Assembly (NCBI GenBank): GCA_015501595.1
Contig: JADNRX010000228.1
Coordinates: 24,982 to 88,981, forward strand
Source: Hymenopellis radicata
Lineage: Eukaryota > Basidiomycota > Agaricomycetes > Agaricales > Physalacriaceae
Direction: 5' to 3'
DNA: 64,000 bases
How positions within the stretch are numbered: position 1 is the stretch's first letter; each line of letters begins with the position of its first letter. Shown piece by piece: positions 58,373-64,000 of this stretch. The notes below the pieces were generated by a model. It ran no database searches. It was not told where the DNA came from and worked only from the letters and a program-made list of their open reading frames with translations. The position numbers were made by a program, and so were the translations under genes.

Positions 58373-58988
58373 TCATTTGCTGGGGCCTTTCCTTGCAGCC
58401 CCAGTCGCGTCCGACATCAGCTTGGCAACGACACCCGCACTTTCCTGATTTCTTTGCAAACGCGCATACAAAACCTCCACCGACTTTGTCACGTCGGACA
58501 TTATCTGCTCTTCCGTCGGAGGCGGGTTCTCGATCGACAGCACAGGCAACGCGCCCACGCCAGTCTGGCGCATCAGCTCAGACAGCATCTCGAGATTCTG
58601 CTTGAGGGTAGCGATGTCGGCTGCAGAATGAAAGCCTCTTTTTAGCAATGTCGCCGAGTCCACGTTCGACAGTTTAGTTACATTCGGTCTGAACGGGATT
58701 GCTGCCTGGGTGGTACGCGTTTTGTCTGCCCTCAGCATCCACAGTGAGAATGGGGGTGAAATAAAAAAAGGGCAGAGCAAGAGTAACTAACATTCCATCT
58801 AGGGCGCTCCTTGCGACGTTCTGCAGGTGGAGCACCTGCTCAGAAATAAGGCGAATGTTTTGCTTAAAGACAGTCACATCAGCCGAAGGCGGCTCTAGCT
58901 GCATAGGATCGGCGAAGACGTTGTTGACATGGGGGAACGTCGGCGCGATGGAACCGTAGCCTGATCCAGACGCGAAGGGTTCCGCCAT
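58373..58988 (-). CDS. Small helical protein, unknown function (right copy)
   Basis: Identical in frame and splice sites to 24,078-24,693, with start MAEPFASGSG at 58,988. Confidence 0.6.
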
Positions 58989-59003
58989 GATGGGCAGAGG
59001 CAA

Positions 59004-59436
59004 GTGTTGTGTGATTGCCGGAATCTGCCGGATGCGTCTTTCTCGTCAACCATGTTCAATTTCTGTCGACATGTCACCAGCGGGACACTCAAATTAAGGT
59101 ATCTCTCGTCGACGAAGAGCATTCTCAAAGAAAAAGACCCCAAAGTAGGCTGTCGCAATCTAAGGCCTTTTCGCATGGAGCTTCTTGAATCCGTCACGAA
59201 GATCGTTAGATCTGGGCCTCCCTATAAACACTCTCGCACTGGTTTATTCGTCGGTACGTCGTGGAACGCGCTATATCTTCTTCACGTTTTACCAAGACAC
59301 AAGCGAATTCCGCGATTATGAACATTTTACAGACGAGAAAAACAAGATAATATGGGACCAATGCGCTCGCAACCTGTACCCCAGTGAAAACCTGTTAGGC
59401 GCAGGATGCAACGGGAAAATCCTGTCCGACCTTTGA
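59004..59436 (+). other. Doubtful frames, mirror of 23,630-24,062
   Basis: Two plus-strand frames identical to the left counterpart; see there. Confidence 0.2.
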
Positions 59437-59564
59437 CCAAAAGTCATGGACGAGCCGCAACAGTGTCGCCTTGATAGGCAGTAAACTACAGAATCATTGT
59501 ATGGAACTCGACACATCGATAGCAATTCAACAAAATAACAGGTATTAGTACAATTCGAGTCCAA

Positions 59565-61041
59565 TCAGTCATCGTCGCTATCACTCCCACTAGAGGAATA
59601 ATCATCAAACTCTCCCGCACCGCCCGCGAATTGATTAAGCGACATGGGCACCAGGCTCTCCGATGCCGGCTCCTCTTCCAGGCCTTCCAACAGAAAGTCC
59701 TCCTCTTCGTCCTGCTCCTGCTCCTGCTCTTGTTCCTGCTCTTGTTCTTGTTCATGCTCCTGATCCAGTTCCTCCTCCGGCGCCTCCTCCAGCAATTTTG
59801 CTGAGGAAATCCTCTTCAATGTCCTGTGGCCCCACCTGAAACCCAGTGCTTCGACCCTCGTCCCATTCGTCGCCGTCTTCCTCTTCGTCATCGGATTCTT
59901 GTATAGATGGCGCCACCGGAGCCGGAAGAGGCAGAGGTTGCGCATACGATGACGAACTCCCTGGTAGTTCGAGCTTGGCAGGCTCACGAGGGGGAGGCGG
60001 CGGTGGTTTTAGCAACCAAAGAGGGTCTTGGAGGCGCAGGTTTGGCTTTCTTTACTGGCGGTCTACCCATGTCAAACTCTTCAACGTCTACATTTGGTGG
60101 ACGTTTAAGGTTAGGTTTCGCCTTAGTTTCGACAGGTTTGGGTTTGGGTTTGGGTTCTGGTTTCGGTTTCGGTTCTGCCTTGGCCTTCGGCTCTGGCTTG
60201 GGTTTTGGAGGCGCTTTCGACTTTAGCGGGGCTTTCTTGGGCTTTGGAGGTGGAGAAGGATCACGAACTGGCGGCGGAGGTGGAGGTGGAGATGATACGA
60301 ATTGACCTTCCTCCTCATCCTGAAGCGCTTTACGTGACGATAGCAGGCTTTCCGGTAAAATCTCTTCGAAATCCTCATCAAAGGATTTTGCTTTGCCTTT
60401 GCTATTGACAGGAGGTGTATCAGCGGTCGCCGTGGCTGTTCAACGTTAGTTAAAGCGCAAATGGTAAGCGAATAAATGCCTACGGGTGACATGGCCATCT
60501 TTTCTTCTCCGTATACTCGAGCGTTACAACAGTGTCCATTTTCTCGAGAGTGTATATCTGAGTTGATTTAGTGTGGCGGCAGGCATATTATATTATACGT
60601 ACTCCTGTCGTCTGATCGTACACGAGGACACATAGCATATCCTTGGCTGCAGATGCAGAGCCATTGAAGATGTGGACTTCGCCAGGCTGGGCGCCGCGTC
60701 AGCAAGTGCGATGACGGCGGGAATTGCGGTCGCACCTGGGTACTCGGATGCTCAGCGACGACCGGCGTCTTGTCGCCCTGCGGCTGCTTGTATGTGATCT
60801 TGCCATTATCGTTCGCATTAACAGAAGAGGGCTTGAAGTTGTCTATACAAAGCCATGTAAGGCAACGAGGTCATAAGCGAGACTTGGAGGACAACTCACA
60901 GCGCATAGAATAGAAGTCGCGCGGCGGGAATTTCTTGTTGGGCACCTCGTTACGCCGAATCTGCATCATCCTCGTCATCGAGGAGCCTATCTGGACGTTG
61001 TGTTTGCCCTCGGGGACCCATTGCTCGCTCGTCGCAGCCAT
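59565..61041 (-). pseudogene. EAF-type elongation factor, frame-broken right copy
   Basis: Mirror of 22,030-23,502. The N-terminal EAF domain exons are open, and the exon 4/5 junction reads through (EKKRWP then TATADTPPVNS with a GTCACC donor). In the tail, bases are added relative to the left copy in homopolymers: one in AAA (near 60,007) and four within about 70 bp at 59,793-59,862 (GG to GGG, TT to TTT, GGG to GGGG, T to TT). This breaks the acidic tail into three frames. Confidence 0.75.
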
Positions 61042-61420
61042 GGGAGGGAACAAGAGGGAATGCGGGACCAGTAGCTGAACAATGGCATGGCTGTCCGGTC
61101 CGTCTCCGCCGGATCCACAAACCCTAAATCGGGTTTCACTACTGTTTTCGTGACATTGGAGCTTGAAGCTCGAAAGGCTCTATTAGTATCTAGCGGTTCC
61201 CATTGTGGGAACGCGCATTATTCGCAGTCTGGAATCACGCTTTTCTGGAGTCGGAGGAATTCACATGGTCATACTGACTCTTCCCTCTGCATCTGATTGA
61301 CATGGGCACCAGTGATTGACTTGCGGATCGGGGTCTGTCTGCAGCGGACCAAACTCAACTCCAATGCTTGTTTCGTGTCCGTAATTACATCGTGCAATAG
61401 CTCAATCTGCGCATTTCAAC

Positions 61421-63085
61421 TCAATTTGAGACCTTGGCAGCTGGTTCCACCACGGGAGAAATCGAACAACAAACGTTCTCCAACTGACCCAGGATATCCT
61501 TCGAAGTCTGCTCAACATCTATAGGACGTCCTGAGGTAGATCTAGAGCGCACGATACGGCAGCCCTCACATTGCGCAACATAGCTTCCTCAAGACCGATG
61601 CCTCCTCCCATCGACGAATCGTTGCCAGACTCCCCAGAAAATTGAAACCTCCACGGGAGAACGTGGCACTCCGTTTGGCGTGTGCATCTCTTCATATCCT
61701 TATCCACCGAAAAGTTATATGCGCGAAATAAAGTAGCACTTCCGAAGCACGGTGCGAGGAGAGTCCAAAATACGCATATGGTGTTGGAGCATCTAATGGC
61801 TGAGTATGATGAAGAGAAGGAGAGTAGATGCAGGATCCGGTCCGAATGTCAGAGTGGTCATACTTCGCATCTTTGGCAACGCATCGTCTGCTACGAGCCC
61901 CTGGTACTAGTCATTATCGAGGCGACATTCGATACGTGAGGCGGTCAACGAAAGAGATGGTAGGTTATATAGGTGTGAAGGAATCGATTGCCGCGTTGAT
62001 AACCTGTCGGACACCGAAGGAGCTGCATCGCGAAGAAAAGCAAAGACGGTTTCTGGAGGATGGCATGTCAACGGTACGCCAGGTCGTGGAGTTATCACCT
62101 CGATGATAAGCTTCTTCGTGAATATCGTGGAAGCCCGCGAACGGTGGGAAAGTGCTAGTTGCAACAGAGAATCGATGCTTCTCTCTATGTCCATGAACTT
62201 TGTTATATGAGCCCGCAAGTCAAAATAGGCCGATCTCTGACTATGTTCAGTCAGCAAAGCACGTAAAACGAAGGACATGAAGCGTACCCTTGTCGGAAGT
62301 GTTATACATTTCCAGGGCTTTATCATACTTCGAAACCACCAGAGTATAACTCGACGTGGCGTACTGGGTATAGATAACTCGGCTAGCAGTGGCGCACGCC
62401 CTGACATGGCTAGGCTTGATTCCTACTTCAAGGAGTACTTTGGGCAAACTCGACACCCATCTCTGTTAACAGAGTCACAGCAGCAGTAATGTCAGCGAAG
62501 CGCCGGATATCTCCAGCCATCAGGTCTTCCACCGAGTATACATCTTCCAGGAAGGAGGAGCCATCGGCTCGAGCACCTGGATCACCATCGGCAAGCCCCT
62601 TCACAAACTCGCGAAAGGCAAACAGCTCTTCGGAATGTCGCTAATGAAATCGAGGACCCGGTCCATACAGCGCTTGTAGACGATGGAGCTTAGGCTGTCG
62701 GCGGCGTCGTCGTACGCTGACACGTCACTGTCGATACTAGGCAATCGGGAAATGCGCACTAGAGCGTCCCATATCGATGCGATATAACGTTTCACGTCCT
62801 CCGACTGCGTTTCCAGTGTGTTCGAAGTGATATAGAGGTAAAGGCGATCCACGACATGCGACGCGGAGACGGCGAACATCTGGCCTCCGGGGTGCTCGAC
62901 GCAGAGGCTCGCCAGCGCATCCAACGCAGCTTTCTGGACTTGATCGTATGGCTTTGAAAAGCATACCGGGACCCAGAGATGCCGATGTTACACTTGGGCT
63001 CTAGGATGAATCGAAGGTCTTCGCGACTTTTGCCGTGTACAAGGGCAGCGAGGATGAGGAGAGCGTCCTGCGAAGAAATCGACAT
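61421..63085 (-). pseudogene. Uncharacterised alpha-helical protein, frame-broken right copy
   Basis: Mirror of 19,973-21,649. It starts MSISSQDALLILAALVHGKS. The frame is interrupted near 62,950 (a base lost in AGCCAATACG), near 62,640, at 62,449-62,455 (an extra T in TTTGCCC), and several times between 61,540 and 61,950. The first exon region is otherwise nearly identical to the left copy. Confidence 0.65.
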
Positions 63086-63663
63086 GGAGAAAGAGATGAC
63101 CAGTTCAACGCATGTCTAAGACTCGAAAATGATGTACGTAAGGCGTTTTCGGCGCGCTTGCAGACTTGGGGGCCTAAGTGACGCCTGGTGCAAGATTCTA
63201 GCGGAGATCAGCGACTGAGCTAGAAAGAAATATTCAAGGTAAATCAGTTCTTTGCCGCTGAAAGTCCTTGGAACTAGGTAGTAGGAAGGGAAACTCAAAG
63301 ACCGAAAAAGGAAGCGAGCCGGCCGTGCGACATCAAAGTTGTGGCGCCACGCATCAAATTCATTGCTTTCCTCCAAGTTCCCAACTTCTATTCAACTTCA
63401 ATAGTCTATTATTACAGCATCTAGTTCATAGGATTGTAATTTATATATGGACCACTGCTTGTAAATTCTGGAATGCCGAAATATAGTGGAGCTGTACCAA
63501 CGTTCACAGTGCAAATACTTTGTTCGTTGAGCGATGGGTGTGTGGGTAGTACGTGCCCTTCAGAAATGTCGCGGGCGTGACGTGTCGGACTCGTCCCGGA
63601 CTTCAGTATTGTCGAATAAGTTCATGTTATCATAGGAATAGCGTCCAAAATACAAATAGCCTA

Positions 63664-64000
63664 CTAAAAGGGGTACTCCAACATAATCTTGTTCAGCGTC
63701 CCAATAGTCTCCTTCCTATATGTATCCTCGGTGATGTTCTGCGGAACTGCGCCATCATTCAAGGACAGCATCTGAGGTGACTCCGAGGTCCACTTCGGCC
63801 AGTTAATCCCAGTGTCACCGTTAGGATCCAGGTGGGCAACGAAACGGACGACATAGTCCTGGAGGTCCCCACCCGGAGTATAGACATTCGTTCTTACATC
63901 GCTGTCATGAAAAGCACCTAGGACAGGGAAATCTTTGTTACGCTTCCATACTAGGATTCAGGGCGGGTCAGCGAGATATAAGGATGATTTCGGAGACACG
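63664..64000 (-). pseudogene. Esterase 3' end, cut by the window edge
   Basis: Encodes the last about 100 residues up to MLEYPF*, with the variants of esterase copy 1 (VYTPGGD, IGTLNKIM). It is the mirror of 19,055-19,392. Near 63,960 a GA is missing relative to copy 1, inside what would be an intron. The rest lies beyond the window, so whether this copy is full length is unknown. Confidence 0.8.

Larger units (their letters stand above)
51331..64000. repeat. Right arm of the 12.7-kb inverted duplication (runs off the window)
   Basis: Reverse complement of 19,055-31,730. It has the same gene order, reversed: UBC7, hydrolase, F-box, small helical protein, EAF, uncharacterised protein, esterase end. 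Homology is still continuing at base 64,000, so the true arm is longer. Confidence 0.97.

Overview
The window is nuclear DNA of a filamentous basidiomycete, most likely an agaricomycete. Genes are cut by many introns of about 45-70 bp with GT..AG borders. They include families typical of mushrooms: F-box/LRR proteins, SRPK-like kinases with the HTDIKRDN motif, type-B carboxylesterases, and an EAF elongation factor. All exon calls come from reading the six frames and splice sites by eye; no similarity search was run.

Positions 1-16,613 are ordinary single-copy sequence. They hold the 3' part of an isocitrate-lyase-superfamily gene whose catalytic Cys motif is altered, a CAX-type cation/proton antiporter, an MFS exporter, an acidic hypothetical protein, an intron-containing tRNA (probably Trp), BUD32 of the KEOPS complex, and a secreted GPI-anchored glycoprotein. 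Gene-poor stretches lie at about 7-10 kb and 11-13 kb.

Positions 17,058-64,000 are dominated by one structure. A segment of about 12.7 kb (19,055-31,730) is repeated, nearly identical and inverted, at 51,331-64,000, where the window ends. Each arm carries the same six main genes: an uncharacterised protein, EAF, a small helical protein, an F-box protein, an alpha/beta hydrolase and a UBC7-type E2. Both ends of each arm lie in the 3' part of a carboxylesterase gene. The arms differ mostly by +/-1 homopolymer changes that break different genes in each arm. This leaves open whether it is a real inverted duplication or two haplotypes or alleles joined in one assembly.

The 19.6-kb spacer (31,731-51,330) holds a DUF202 membrane-protein gene and a tandem array of about 3.1-kb units. 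Each unit is an SRPK-like kinase followed by a decayed 5' part of the same esterase family. There are three kinases: K1 and K3 look intact and K2 is frame-broken. A 4.13-kb DNA transposon-like element (41,563-45,693) has split the tail of unit 2. It has about 225-bp terminal inverted repeats, a 7-bp target duplication and many GTTCAAAC subterminal motifs. The two near-full-length esterases (17,058 and 49,379) each carry one frameshift at different positions. The region reads as a kinase-esterase locus that has been repeatedly duplicated, invaded and rearranged.
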